Assembly: GCF_000312665.1 (NCBI RefSeq) | Contig: NZ_HF536772.1 | Location: 954,282-1,018,281 of the forward strand | Source of the DNA: Rhizobium mesoamericanum STM3625 | GTDB lineage: Bacteria > Pseudomonadota > Alphaproteobacteria > Rhizobiales > Rhizobiaceae | Length of the DNA stretch: 64,000 nt | Direction of reading: 5' to 3' | Part shown: one piece after another, positions 8,547 through 17,257 of the stretch | Layout of the letters: every line of letters starts with the position of its first letter | Position numbering within the stretch: the first letter of the stretch is position 1 | The notes under the pieces: model-generated | What the model was told of the DNA's origin: nothing | Seen by the model: the letters and a program-made list of their open reading frames with translations, nothing else | Databases searched by the model: none | Program-made: the position numbers and the translations under genes

Positions 8547-10097
8547 CTATTCCCAGTCGACCTTGCGCCGGTAGAGCGAATAGGCGTCGTCGACACTCGT
8601 AGCCATAGGCAGCGGCGGTGCAGGCCGGTGAGGCGGTGTCACCTCCTTGATCTGACTTTCTCGGGTGGCCGGGGTCTCTGCGGCTTCGTCGTCGATCCCA
8701 AGAGGTATTTTGTCCTCCTTCGACGGCTCGCCTTGCTGCTCCGCGTCTTCCTCCGACGGCTCGCCGCCATTGTGATCCTCGCGGTACATCTCGCGGGCGC
8801 CGCTATCGTCGGCCTCGTCCTTTGAGAATTCGTAAGGCTGTATCGCGTAAGGAACGCCCTCGACAATTTTCATCAGCACCGGCACATAGGTTTCGTCGAT
8901 GGCCTGCTGCACGATCAGAGGTATTTCAACTTCCGGAGCCGGATGTTTCTTGGCGGTCGCGAAAATTGCTTCGCCTTCCAGCTGTTCCGCGACGAGCGGC
9001 GACTGGCGTGCCATGCCTTCCGACACGGGCAGCGCACGATCCGGCAGCGCAGTCACCTCCTCCGGTAGATTGGTGAGGATCGCCTCATCGAGGATGATGT
9101 CGATTTCGACTGCCGGATCTGGTTCGGCTGCCTCGAACAGTGCTTCCGTTTCCTGATCCTGAATGATTGTCACGATCAGTTTCGTTGTGTCGTCCGACAG
9201 GGATGCAGGTATCGCCGCCCAACTTTTCGGAATGATGGGATCGCCCTTGGCTGCTGCCCCTTGCATGTCCGCCTGCGGGGTTTCGTGGACGGCGGCCTCG
9301 ACCTTTTCCTCGGACGCCACGCTCTCCAGCAAGACTTCGCCGAACTTGGGGAACGTTTCATCGCCAGCCGCCTCGACAGCCGATTCTGCGATCGGCTTGT
9401 CGGCTGAGATAGATTGTTCGACGAGTTGCAGGGGCCCTTCGTCCCCGTTGAGATACGCGGCAACGAGTGCGGTTTGTGGCCGCAAAGCTCCAGGCTCCTG
9501 CTTCGTCTCAACCGGAGCCCGCGCCGCGCTCGCAAGATTGTCCCGATGAATGCTGATTTCGGTTCGCTGCTCCTGGCGCAGCGGCGAGGCATCGTTCTGG
9601 CCGTAGGAACTGACCACGGCGCGTGCCGTCAGATCTCGGTCCTTATAGCGAATGGTTTCGAGATAGGTGGTTATGCGGGCCGCTTCCGGTCCAGCCGGGT
9701 TCCGCAGCGCCTCGGCCAGCAGGCGAAGCGGAACTGCATGGCCTTGCATTGCAAGCTGGCGCTCTACCTGTTCGATGTTTGCCGGCTGCAACTTTTGAAT
9801 GGCGGCCGCTAGGCGGGAGGCAAACGCGAGATCGGCTTCGTCTTCCTCCGGCGGGATTGAAAGCGCCTCACTGGTCGCATTGAGCACATCAAGAAGGGCA
9901 TCGACCATGCGTGCACGCACGGCCAGCAGCAGGATATTGAGTTTGCCGGCAGCGGAGGAATTAAGATCAGCGCCTTGTATCTGGTGCACGGGAGCAACGG
10001 TGCTTGCAGCGCGCACGAGGCCGTCGGTGCTCACGGCCGCCGTCTGGCCCTGGGAAGATAAACTTGCATTTGACGCTGCACGAACCGGAGTCAACAT
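8547..10097 (-). CDS. unknown acidic, low-complexity protein (516 aa)
   Basis: I do not recognise this protein. The first ~170 residues look folded, with helices such as LNILLLAVRARMVDALLDVL and LRLLAEALRNP. The rest is acidic and Ala/Glu/Pro-rich with no visible domain. The C-terminus again has ordered-looking KVDWE after a proline-rich linker (HRPAPPLPMATS). There is no signal peptide or membrane segment. ATG 10097 has AAGGAG 8-10 bp upstream, clearly better than the earlier start. It stands alone, convergent with rpsA. Confidence 0.75.
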   Translation of the reverse strand: MLTPVRAASNASLSSQGQTAAVSTDGLVRAASTVAPVHQIQGADLNSSAAGKLNILLLAVRARMVDALLDVLNATSEALSIPPEEDEADLAFASRLAAAIQKLQPANIEQVERQLAMQGHAVPLRLLAEALRNPAGPEAARITTYLETIRYKDRDLTARAVVSSYGQNDASPLRQEQRTEISIHRDNLASAARAPVETKQEPGALRPQTALVAAYLNGDEGPLQLVEQSISADKPIAESAVEAAGDETFPKFGEVLLESVASEEKVEAAVHETPQADMQGAAAKGDPIIPKSWAAIPASLSDDTTKLIVTIIQDQETEALFEAAEPDPAVEIDIILDEAILTNLPEEVTALPDRALPVSEGMARQSPLVAEQLEGEAIFATAKKHPAPEVEIPLIVQQAIDETYVPVLMKIVEGVPYAIQPYEFSKDEADDSGAREMYREDHNGGEPSEEDAEQQGEPSKEDKIPLGIDDEAAETPATRESQIKEVTPPHRPAPPLPMATSVDDAYSLYRRKVDWE

Positions 10098-10327
10098 GTC
10101 ATGCTCCTTCTTTCGTAAAGTGCGATGAAAGCAGGTTACCAGAAGGCCGCGCTCATCCGGCCTGTCGCATTCCCCGGCAGTTCCTTGCTGCGCGATGACG
10201 CTCCATTGCGCCGTCGAATGCATAAAAATTGGTAAAGAATGTAACGAAGGGGCGGTTAACGAATTGCTAATGGCCGGTGCGAGCCTGGGCCGCACCCGGT
10301 CTTATCTGTCCAAAATCCAGAAATGTC

Positions 10328-10954
10328 TCAGCTATGCGCGAAGATGTCAGCTTCTTCCCACCCGAGCAGGTCGAGCTTGGCGCGTGTCGGAAGGAATTGG
10401 AAGCAGGCATTGGCGTGATCCATGCGGCCGTCACGCACCAGCCGTTCAGACAACTTGTCACGCAACGCATGCAAGTAGAGGACGTCGGAGGCGGCGTACT
10501 CCAGCTGGGCTTGCGACAGAGTTGATGCCGCCCAGTCGGAAGACTGCTGCGCCTTGGAAATATCGATCTCAAGCATTTCCTTGAGATTGTCCTTGAGCCC
10601 GTGCCTATCGGTATAGGTGCGGCTGAGGCGCGAGGCGATCTTTGTGCAGAAGACCGGCTGGGCGGTGACGCCGAACGTGTGGAACAGAACGGCGATGTCG
10701 AAGCGGCCGTAGTGGAAGATTTTTTCCCGGGAAAGATCTGCCAGCATCGTGACCAGGTTCGGTGCGTCCTTCTGACCGGCCGCGATGCGGATTACATCGG
10801 CCGAACCGTCGCCTGGCGAGAGTTGCACGACGCACAGCCGGTCGCGGCGCGGCACGAGGCCGAGCGTTTCGGTGTCGATCGCAATGGCTCCGGTGTAGCG
10901 CGCAGCATCCGCCGCGGAAATATCACCTTCGTGGTAACGTATAGTGGCTGCCAT
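10328..10954 (-). CDS. rnd: ribonuclease D-type 3'-5' exonuclease
   Basis: 208 residues, only the DEDD exonuclease domain without the HRDC repeats of E. coli RNase D; this short form is common in alphaproteobacteria. Metal-binding motifs seen are AIDTETLG near residue 24 (Exo I), FHYGRFDIAVL near residue 80 (Exo II) and YAASDVLYLHAL near residue 158 (Exo III, Tyr form). It likely trims tRNA or other structured RNA 3' ends in the cytoplasm. It reads away from the regulator at 11028-11834 in the same direction with a 73-bp gap. Confidence 0.9.
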   Translation of the reverse strand: MAATIRYHEGDISAADAARYTGAIAIDTETLGLVPRRDRLCVVQLSPGDGSADVIRIAAGQKDAPNLVTMLADLSREKIFHYGRFDIAVLFHTFGVTAQPVFCTKIASRLSRTYTDRHGLKDNLKEMLEIDISKAQQSSDWAASTLSQAQLEYAASDVLYLHALRDKLSERLVRDGRMDHANACFQFLPTRAKLDLLGWEEADIFAHS

Positions 10955-11027
10955 CGATCTCGTCTCTCACTCAAACTGTCACTTGTGGCCTATAGCGTAA
11001 AGCCGGCGCGGACGATACCGCCAAGGC

Positions 11028-11834
11028 TCAGAATGTCGGCGGCGTATTAATCCAGATGAGAATGGTTTCGCCGTCGTGGCGGTTGCGCCAGGAATGATAG
11101 CGGCGGCTTTCGAAGTAAAGCGAATCGCCCGGCCCAAGGTCGAAGAACTGATCGGAATCGAGCACCAGTTCCAGCCGCCCGGAGAGCACGTGCATAAACT
11201 CCTCGCCGTCATGGCGATAGGCGCCTTCGCTTGCCGCACCAGGTGCGAGCACGAAACGATGGCAATCCATCATCGTGCGCCCTTCCGCCAGAAGCTGAAC
11301 GGTGACACCGGGCGTCGTTTCCGGCCATGTGCGCCAGGTGCCGGCACGAACGACCGCGGGCACCTCGTTACGTTCCTCTCCAGACAGGCGCGAAACCGTG
11401 GTGCCATAATATTCGGCGAGATCGTGCAGCGTCTTGAAGCTCACCCCCTGGGACGTGCGCTCGAGCGTCGACAGAGTCGAGGCAGCAATTCCGATATCGC
11501 CAGCGACCTGATCCAGCGTCTTTCCTGCGCCATGGCGCAGGCTGCGCAGCCGCCGTCCGAGATCAGAAGAGTCTGCTGTTTCCGAGTTTTCCGACGGTTC
11601 CTCGCTTTCCAATGCCTCGCGAATGGCCGCTGGGTTGAGCCCGCGCTCGGTTCGATACCAGGCTATCTTCTTTATGCGCGCGACGTCTTCGGCGCTGTAT
11701 TGCCGGTGTCCGGTATCCGAGCGGTCCGGAACGACAAGCCCCTGGCTTTCCCAAAGACGCAAAGTGGATGCGGAAACGCCTGCTGATTTTGCCGCCTCCG
11801 CCACCTTGTAGCGCACGGGCATCCCATTGTTCAT
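11028..11834 (-). CDS. MerR/XRE/cupin three-domain transcriptional regulator
   Basis: About 268 residues with two DNA-binding modules and one sensor. Residues ~5-70 form a MerR-type HTH (YKVAEAAKSAGVSASTLRLW, then GHRQYSAEDVARI). Residues ~95-150 form an XRE/lambda-repressor-like HTH (LGRRLRSLRHGAGKTLDQVA, then AASTLSTLERTSQGVS). Residues ~190-265 form a cupin barrel (HDGEEFMHVLSGRLEL, GDSLYFESRRYHSWRN). The start is MNNGMPVRYKV at 11834; 11822 is also possible. It is divergent from gabT-gabD, and the shared upstream region holds a triple CTTGCA element. Control of GABA catabolism is an inference from this context. Confidence 0.88.
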   Translation of the reverse strand: MNNGMPVRYKVAEAAKSAGVSASTLRLWESQGLVVPDRSDTGHRQYSAEDVARIKKIAWYRTERGLNPAAIREALESEEPSENSETADSSDLGRRLRSLRHGAGKTLDQVAGDIGIAASTLSTLERTSQGVSFKTLHDLAEYYGTTVSRLSGEERNEVPAVVRAGTWRTWPETTPGVTVQLLAEGRTMMDCHRFVLAPGAASEGAYRHDGEEFMHVLSGRLELVLDSDQFFDLGPGDSLYFESRRYHSWRNRHDGETILIWINTPPTF

Positions 11835-11948
11835 AAGCCAGATATTCCCGGTTCGTTTGTCTTCTTGAGGCCGTCTCCGGCCTTCTTTGTTCAGCCGACC
11901 ATCGCCGAAAACGGCCACAGTTTGAAGCGGAAAATGCCGCTTGATTTC

Positions 11949-12001
11949 TTGCAGGAAAAATGTAGGAGTTTTGTACATATCTTGCAGAAGTTATGCAAGA
12001 T
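11949..12001. promoter_or_regulatory. candidate operator: three CTTGCA half-sites
   Basis: A perfect inverted repeat ATCTTGCA (11979-11986) and TGCAAGAT (11994-12001) has a 7-bp spacer. A further CTTGCA at 11949-11954 lies exactly 32 bp before the one at 11981, three helical turns. The site lies between the divergent regulator gene and gabT, so it is a good candidate for the binding site of that regulator. Confidence 0.6.
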
Positions 12002-12037
12002 CGTTTTCATTTCATTCCAGAGCGCAGGAACGCACCG

Positions 12038-13315
12038 ATGACCGCGACCACTCTTACAGACCGGAAAAATGCTGCCATTTCGCGCGGCGTTGGTATGACT
12101 ACGCAGATCTATGCCGAACGTGCCGAAAATGCCGAAATCTGGGACAAGGAAGGTCGCCGCTATATCGATTTCGCGGCCGGCATCGCCGTTCTTAACACCG
12201 GTCATCGTCACCCGCGCGTGATCGCTGCCGTGAAAGATCAGCTCGATCACTTCACCCATACCTGCCATCAGGTCGTTCCTTACGAAAACTACGTTCATCT
12301 TGCCGAGCGCCTGAATTCGCTGACGCCCGGCAATTTCGAGAAGAAGACGATCTTCGTCACGACGGGTGCCGAAGCCGTCGAGAATGCTGTGAAGATCGCG
12401 CGTGCCGCGACCGGCCGCTCCGCCGTCATCGCGTTTGGCGGCGGCTTCCACGGCCGCACCTTCATGGGCATGGCACTGACAGGCAAAGTCGTGCCCTACA
12501 AGGTCGGTTTCGGCGCGATGCCGGGAGATGTTTTCCATGTACCGTTCCCGGTCGAACTCCATGGTGTGACGCCGGATCAGTCGCTCGCCGCGCTGAAGAA
12601 GCTGTTTGCCGCCGATGTTGATCCGCAGCGCGTTGCCGCCATCATCATCGAGCCGGTCCAGGGCGAGGGCGGTTTCTACCCGGCGCCCGTCTCCTTCATG
12701 AAGGCGCTGCGCGAGCTCTGTGACCAGCACGGCATTCTCCTGATCGCCGACGAGGTCCAGACCGGTTTTGCCCGGACCGGCAAGTTGTTCGCGATGGATC
12801 ACCACGAGGTCGCGCCCGACCTGATGACGATGGCCAAGAGCCTTGCCGGAGGTTTCCCGCTCGCGGCCGTCACAGGTCGCGCAGAGATCATGGATGCGCC
12901 GGGGCCTGGCGGCCTTGGCGGCACTTATGGAGGCAATCCGCTTGGCATCGCGGCTGCTCATGCGGTTCTTGACATTATCAAGGATGAGGACCTCTGCAAC
13001 CGTGCCAATCTGCTCGGCAGCCGGCTCAAACAGCGACTGGAATCGCTTCGCGAGAGGGCGCCCGAGATTGTCGATATTCGTGGCCCCGGCTTCATGAACG
13101 CCGTCGAATTCAATGACAGGACAACAAAGCTGCCGAGCGCCGAATTCGCCAACAAGGTGCGCCTGATCGCGCTCGAGAAGGGCCTGATCCTTCTGACCTG
13201 CGGCGTCCACGGAAACGTCATCCGCTTCCTCGCCCCGATCACTATCCAGGATAGCGTCTTTGGCGAAGCGCTCGACATTCTGGAAGCCTCGATCCTCGAA
13301 GCAAGCGGCAAGTAA
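12038..13315 (+). CDS. gabT: 4-aminobutyrate aminotransferase (class III)
   Basis: PLP enzyme that moves the amino group of GABA to 2-oxoglutarate, giving succinate semialdehyde and glutamate. 425 residues with TTGAEAVENAVKIAR near residue 107, GGGFHGRT, IIIEPVQGEGGF, LIADEVQTGFARTG with the PLP-binding Asp, and MAKSLAGGFPL with the Schiff-base Lys near residue 268. ATG 12038 (MTATTLTDRK) is preferred; the upstream extension is not conserved in character. gabD follows after 32 bp, forming the usual GABA operon. Confidence 0.94.
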   Translation: MTATTLTDRKNAAISRGVGMTTQIYAERAENAEIWDKEGRRYIDFAAGIAVLNTGHRHPRVIAAVKDQLDHFTHTCHQVVPYENYVHLAERLNSLTPGNFEKKTIFVTTGAEAVENAVKIARAATGRSAVIAFGGGFHGRTFMGMALTGKVVPYKVGFGAMPGDVFHVPFPVELHGVTPDQSLAALKKLFAADVDPQRVAAIIIEPVQGEGGFYPAPVSFMKALRELCDQHGILLIADEVQTGFARTGKLFAMDHHEVAPDLMTMAKSLAGGFPLAAVTGRAEIMDAPGPGGLGGTYGGNPLGIAAAHAVLDIIKDEDLCNRANLLGSRLKQRLESLRERAPEIVDIRGPGFMNAVEFNDRTTKLPSAEFANKVRLIALEKGLILLTCGVHGNVIRFLAPITIQDSVFGEALDILEASILEASGK

Positions 13316-13347
13316 GATGATAGCTTCATTGCCCGGAGTTGCATGAC

Positions 13348-14829
13348 ATGGCATTCACGACTGCACTGACAAAACACGTTCCGTTTTCCTCACCCTTCCT
13401 GCGCGACGCCGGTTACATCAACGGTATCTGGACAGCCGGCGGCGCAACCAAGACCTTCGACGTCCTCAATCCTGCTACCGGTGAGGTTCTTGCCTCCTTG
13501 CCGGACATGGGCGCTGCCGAAGCGCGCGAAGCAATCGATGCCGCCTATGCCGTGCAGCCGGCATGGGCGGCCCTTCCCGCCAAGGAACGCGCCGGAATCC
13601 TGCGTAAGTGGTTCGATCTGATGGTCGCCCATGCCGACGAGTTGGCGGCAATCCTCACGGCTGAAATGGGCAAACCCTTCGCGGAGGCCCGCGGCGAGAT
13701 CCTTTACGCCGCTGCCTATGTCGAATGGTATGCGGAGGAAGCCAAGCGAATCTACGGCGAAACGATCCCCGCGCCCTCGAACGACAAGCGCATGATGGTC
13801 ATTAAGCAGCCTGTCGGAGTCGTTGGCACCATCACGCCCTGGAATTTCCCGGCCGCGATGATCACCCGCAAGATCGCTCCGGCGCTCGCAGTTGGTTGCA
13901 CCGTCGTTTCCAAGCCGGCCGAACAAACGCCGTTGTCGGCGCTGGCGCTTGCCGTTCTTGCCGAGCAGGCTGGCATTCCGGCCGGCGTCTTTAACGTGAT
14001 CGTCGGCGCAGACGGCCCGGCGATTGGCAAGGAACTCTGCGGCAACGAGAAGGTACGCAAGATCAGTTTCACCGGCTCGACGGAGGTTGGCCGCATCCTG
14101 ATGCGCCAGTGCGCCGATCAGATCAAGAAGATCAGCCTCGAACTCGGCGGCAATGCGCCCTTCATCGTCTTCGACGATGCTGATCTGGATGCGGCGGTTG
14201 AGGGTGCCCTGGCGTCAAAGTATCGCAATGCCGGTCAGACCTGTGTCTGCGCCAACCGCCTCTACGTGCAGGCCGGTGTCTATGACGCGTTTGCTGCCAA
14301 GCTTGCCGCCAAGGTCGAAACAATGGCGGTCGGCGACGGCTTCAAGGCCGGCGTGACCATCGGCCCGCTGATCGATGAGCAGGGGTTGGCGAAGGTCGAA
14401 AGCCACGTTGCAGATGCGGTGTCGAAGGGCGCCGGCATCCTGACGGGCGGCAAACGGATCGAGGGTGCCGGCACCTTCTTTACGCCGACTGTGCTGACCG
14501 GCGTCACCCGTGAGATGACAGTCGCTCGTGAGGAGACGTTCGGTCCCGTTGCTCCGCTCTTCCGCTTCGAGACGGTCGACGACGTTATAGCTCAGGCCAA
14601 CGACACCGAGTTCGGTCTCGCCGCCTATTTCTTCGCCGCCGATCTGAAGAAGATCTGGCGCGTTGCCGAGGCGCTGGAATACGGCATGGTCGGCATCAAC
14701 ACCGGCCTTATGTCGGCGGAAACGGCGCCATTCGGCGGTATCAAACAATCCGGCCTCGGCCGCGAGGGATCGCGTCACGGCGCCGACGACTATCTCGAAA
14801 TGAAATATCTCTGCATGGGCAACCTCTAG
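13348..14829 (+). CDS. gabD: succinate-semialdehyde dehydrogenase
   Basis: NAD(P)-dependent aldehyde dehydrogenase that oxidises succinate semialdehyde to succinate, feeding GABA carbon into the TCA cycle. 493 residues with TPWNFPAAMITRKIAPALA near residue 160, FTGSTEVGR, the general-base motif LELGGNAPFIVFDDADLD near residue 260 and the catalytic Cys in NAGQTCVCANR near residue 295. ATG 13348 has GGAG 9 bp upstream. It is downstream of gabT in the same operon and is followed by a terminator. Confidence 0.95.
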   Translation: MAFTTALTKHVPFSSPFLRDAGYINGIWTAGGATKTFDVLNPATGEVLASLPDMGAAEAREAIDAAYAVQPAWAALPAKERAGILRKWFDLMVAHADELAAILTAEMGKPFAEARGEILYAAAYVEWYAEEAKRIYGETIPAPSNDKRMMVIKQPVGVVGTITPWNFPAAMITRKIAPALAVGCTVVSKPAEQTPLSALALAVLAEQAGIPAGVFNVIVGADGPAIGKELCGNEKVRKISFTGSTEVGRILMRQCADQIKKISLELGGNAPFIVFDDADLDAAVEGALASKYRNAGQTCVCANRLYVQAGVYDAFAAKLAAKVETMAVGDGFKAGVTIGPLIDEQGLAKVESHVADAVSKGAGILTGGKRIEGAGTFFTPTVLTGVTREMTVAREETFGPVAPLFRFETVDDVIAQANDTEFGLAAYFFAADLKKIWRVAEALEYGMVGINTGLMSAETAPFGGIKQSGLGREGSRHGADDYLEMKYLCMGNL

Positions 14830-14858
14830 GTGCTAGATTGCCCACGCTGCAAAAGCGC

Positions 14859-14887
14859 AAGGGGGCCCTATCGGTGGTCCCCTTTTT
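14859..14887 (+). terminator. gabTD operon terminator
   Basis: Stem AAGGGGGCC pairs with GGTCCCCTT (one mismatch) around an 8-nt loop, followed by TTTTTCTTT, 30 bp after the gabD stop. Confidence 0.75.
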
Positions 14888-14911
14888 CTTTCGGCTCCAA
14901 AAAGCTTACCT

Positions 14912-15334
14912 TTACGCAGCCGGCTGCCAATCCGGCAGTAGGCGGTCATAGGCCCAGTTGAAGACGAAGGCGTAGACCATGTAGAAAAGCGCGAAGGATA
15001 CGTCCATCATCAGTGCTTGAGGGATACTGATCCCAAGGTACCATGCAATCACTGGCAATAGCGCCAACAATAATCCGATCTCGAATATTACCGCATGCAA
15101 CACTCGGATTGCAGCACTCTTCTGCGTGCCGCCAGTCAGGCGTCGCATCAGGTGGTCGAAGCCGAGATTGTAGATGTAGTTCCAAACCGTCGCCACGGTC
15201 GCGCCGACAAGGCCGATCACGCCGATGTCGGCCACTGGCATACCGAAGCCGACCGCCCCGAGCGGCGTGACCAGCGCTAATCCGATGAGTTCGAAGCTAA
15301 TGGCGTGGCGGATACGGTCTGCGGCTTTCCGCAT
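14912..15334 (-). CDS. PACE family (chlorhexidine-type) efflux protein
   Basis: 140-residue inner-membrane protein with four predicted helices arranged as two tandem bacterial-transmembrane-pair repeats. Each repeat has the PACE marks: RHAISFELIGL then WNYIYNLGFD, and RVLHAVIFEIGLL then FNWAYDRLLP. The conserved Glu in each RxxHAxxFE helix is thought to couple proton entry to drug export. ATG 15334 has GGGGG just upstream. An earlier ATG at 15346 is possible. Its substrate is unknown. Confidence 0.88.
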   Translation of the reverse strand: MRKAADRIRHAISFELIGLALVTPLGAVGFGMPVADIGVIGLVGATVATVWNYIYNLGFDHLMRRLTGGTQKSAAIRVLHAVIFEIGLLLALLPVIAWYLGISIPQALMMDVSFALFYMVYAFVFNWAYDRLLPDWQPAA

Positions 15335-15451
15335 AGTTGCCCCCATTGGGAATGTTCGGGTCGTCCCGAGTTGATGCCCATGGTGGGGGAGGTCGTCCTC
15401 ACGCCCCTGTAATAGGTATTCTGGCGGCCAATAACAAGGGTGGAGCTTTGC

Positions 15452-15661
15452 TTAGTAGTGCGGCGGCCGCGTAACAGGCGGCGCCTCCAGCGATTGCTCC
15501 TCGAGCGACAGAAACCGCTCTGTCAACCTGTCGAGCTTGGCGCGCGTTTGCTCCACGACCTTCCATTGTTCGGCAAGTTGATCGGACAACTCCTCGATCG
15601 TCTGCGCCTGGTGAGCGACGATCTCCTCGAGTTTCGTGACGCGGCTTGTCTCTTCGGACAT
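15452..15661 (-). CDS. slyX: SlyX homologue
   Basis: A 69-residue coiled-coil protein. Residues 4-50 show heptad spacing of Leu/Ile/Val (VTKLEEIVAHQAQTIEELSD), and the C-terminus ends in the characteristic PPHY. This is the size and layout of SlyX, a conserved protein of unknown role. AAGGAGG lies 6 bp before ATG 15661. It stands between the efflux gene and uxaC, with no clear operon partner. Confidence 0.85.
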   Translation of the reverse strand: MSEETSRVTKLEEIVAHQAQTIEELSDQLAEQWKVVEQTRAKLDRLTERFLSLEEQSLEAPPVTRPPHY

Positions 15662-15841
15662 GCAACCTCCTTGCCGCAAGCGGCCATTTTCATCCGCATC
15701 TCAAAAGCGGAAATAGTCCGCGCCGTCAATCGTTTCTAGGGTTGAACGGAGCGATGCGCAAAAGCGAACCGTTTGGTTACCCAAAGCCCTTGCCGCGTTC
15801 CGTCTTGTGGGGTAGGCCGGTAGCTCTCAGGAGGAATTCTC

Positions 15842-17257
15842 ATGGATGTTGGAAACGGCTTTCTTCATCCGGACCGGCTCTTTCCGGCCGATCCGGCAAC
15901 ACGGGCGATCGCGCGGGAGCTTTACGAGACGGTTCGCGCGCTGCCGATCGTAAGCCCGCACGGGCACACCGAGCCGTCATGGTTTGCCGACGACGAGCCG
16001 TTCGAGGATGCGTCCTCGCTGCTCGTCATTCCGGATCACTATCTCTTCCGCATGTTGCATAGCGTCAGCGTCAAGCTCGATGATCTCGGCGTTCCTCGCC
16101 TCGACGGCAAGCCGGTCGCCAAGGGCCGCGACATCTGGCGCGCTTTCGCCGCGCAGTACCATCTCTTCCGCGGCACACCCTCCAGCCTATGGGTCGATCA
16201 CGCCATGTCGGCCGTACTCGGTTGCGAAGAGCCGTTAAAGCCTGAAAACGCCGATGCGCTGTACGACCATATCAATGCTCAGCTGGCGCTGCCCGAGTTC
16301 CGACCGCGCGCCCTGCACAAGCGTTTTGGTATCGAAACAATCGCCACGACCGAAGGCGCGCTCGACCCGCTGGTGCACCACCAGAAGATGGCGCAAGACG
16401 GCTGGATCGGTCGCGTCCGCACCACCTATCGTCCGGATAGCGTCACCGACCCCGATGCCGTCGGCTTCCGCGAAAATCTCGTCCGGCTTGGCGAACTGAC
16501 CGATTGCGACGTTACGAAGTGGGATGGGCTCATCGATGCCCACCGCAAGCGCCGCGCCTATTTCCGCCAGTACGGCGCGACCGCCACCGACCATGGGGTG
16601 CCAACGGCGTTCACGGCGGACCTGCCGCTTGCCGACAAGCAACGCCTGCTCGACAAGGCGCACAAGATCACGATGAGCGCTGAGGAGGCGGAACTCTTCC
16701 GCGGCCAAATGCTGACCGAAATGGCTGGGCTTTCGGCCGAAGACGGCATGACGATGCAGATCCATGCCGGCTCGCGCCGCAACACCGATCGCGAACTGTT
16801 CCGAACCCGCGGTCCGAACATGGGTGCGGATATTCCTACGCCGACCGATTGGGTAGGCGGCCTTTCTGCCATGCTCGCAAAATACGGCCATGCACCGGGA
16901 TTGCGCGTGCTCCTGTTCACGCTCGACGAGACGACCTATGCTCGCGAGCTGGCGCCGATGGCCGGCCATTGGCCATGCCTGATGATTGGCCCGCCCTGGT
17001 GGTTCCATGACAGCCCGAACGGCATTCGCCGCTATCTCGACCAAGTGGTGGAGACGGCCGGCTTCGCCAATCTGGCGGGCTTCAACGACGATACACGGGC
17101 GCTTCTGTCGATTCCGGCGCGCCATGATGTCTGGCGCCGCGAGGTTTGCCGTTTCCTGGCGCAGTTTGTGACGGAACACCGCATGACACGCCAGGAAGCC
17201 GAGATCGTCGCCGGCGAACTCTCCTACGGAAACGCGAAGAAGGCATACAAGCTGTGA
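15842..17257 (+). CDS. uxaC: glucuronate/galacturonate isomerase
   Basis: Uronate isomerase converts D-glucuronate to D-fructuronate and D-galacturonate to D-tagaturonate, the first step of hexuronate use. 471 residues of the amidohydrolase-fold family with the metal-binding SPHGHTEPSWF near residue 38 and further family blocks KRFGIETIATTE and WWFHDSPNGIRRY. The start has CAGGAGGAA 6-12 bp upstream. Its stop overlaps the uxuB start (GTGA), so the two genes are translationally coupled. Confidence 0.95.
   Translation: MDVGNGFLHPDRLFPADPATRAIARELYETVRALPIVSPHGHTEPSWFADDEPFEDASSLLVIPDHYLFRMLHSVSVKLDDLGVPRLDGKPVAKGRDIWRAFAAQYHLFRGTPSSLWVDHAMSAVLGCEEPLKPENADALYDHINAQLALPEFRPRALHKRFGIETIATTEGALDPLVHHQKMAQDGWIGRVRTTYRPDSVTDPDAVGFRENLVRLGELTDCDVTKWDGLIDAHRKRRAYFRQYGATATDHGVPTAFTADLPLADKQRLLDKAHKITMSAEEAELFRGQMLTEMAGLSAEDGMTMQIHAGSRRNTDRELFRTRGPNMGADIPTPTDWVGGLSAMLAKYGHAPGLRVLLFTLDETTYARELAPMAGHWPCLMIGPPWWFHDSPNGIRRYLDQVVETAGFANLAGFNDDTRALLSIPARHDVWRREVCRFLAQFVTEHRMTRQEAEIVAGELSYGNAKKAYKL

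Noticed and set aside
11891..13354. 487-codon open frame opposite gabT
   Set aside because: Antisense shadow of gabT in high-GC DNA; no domain, runs across the gabT promoter region.
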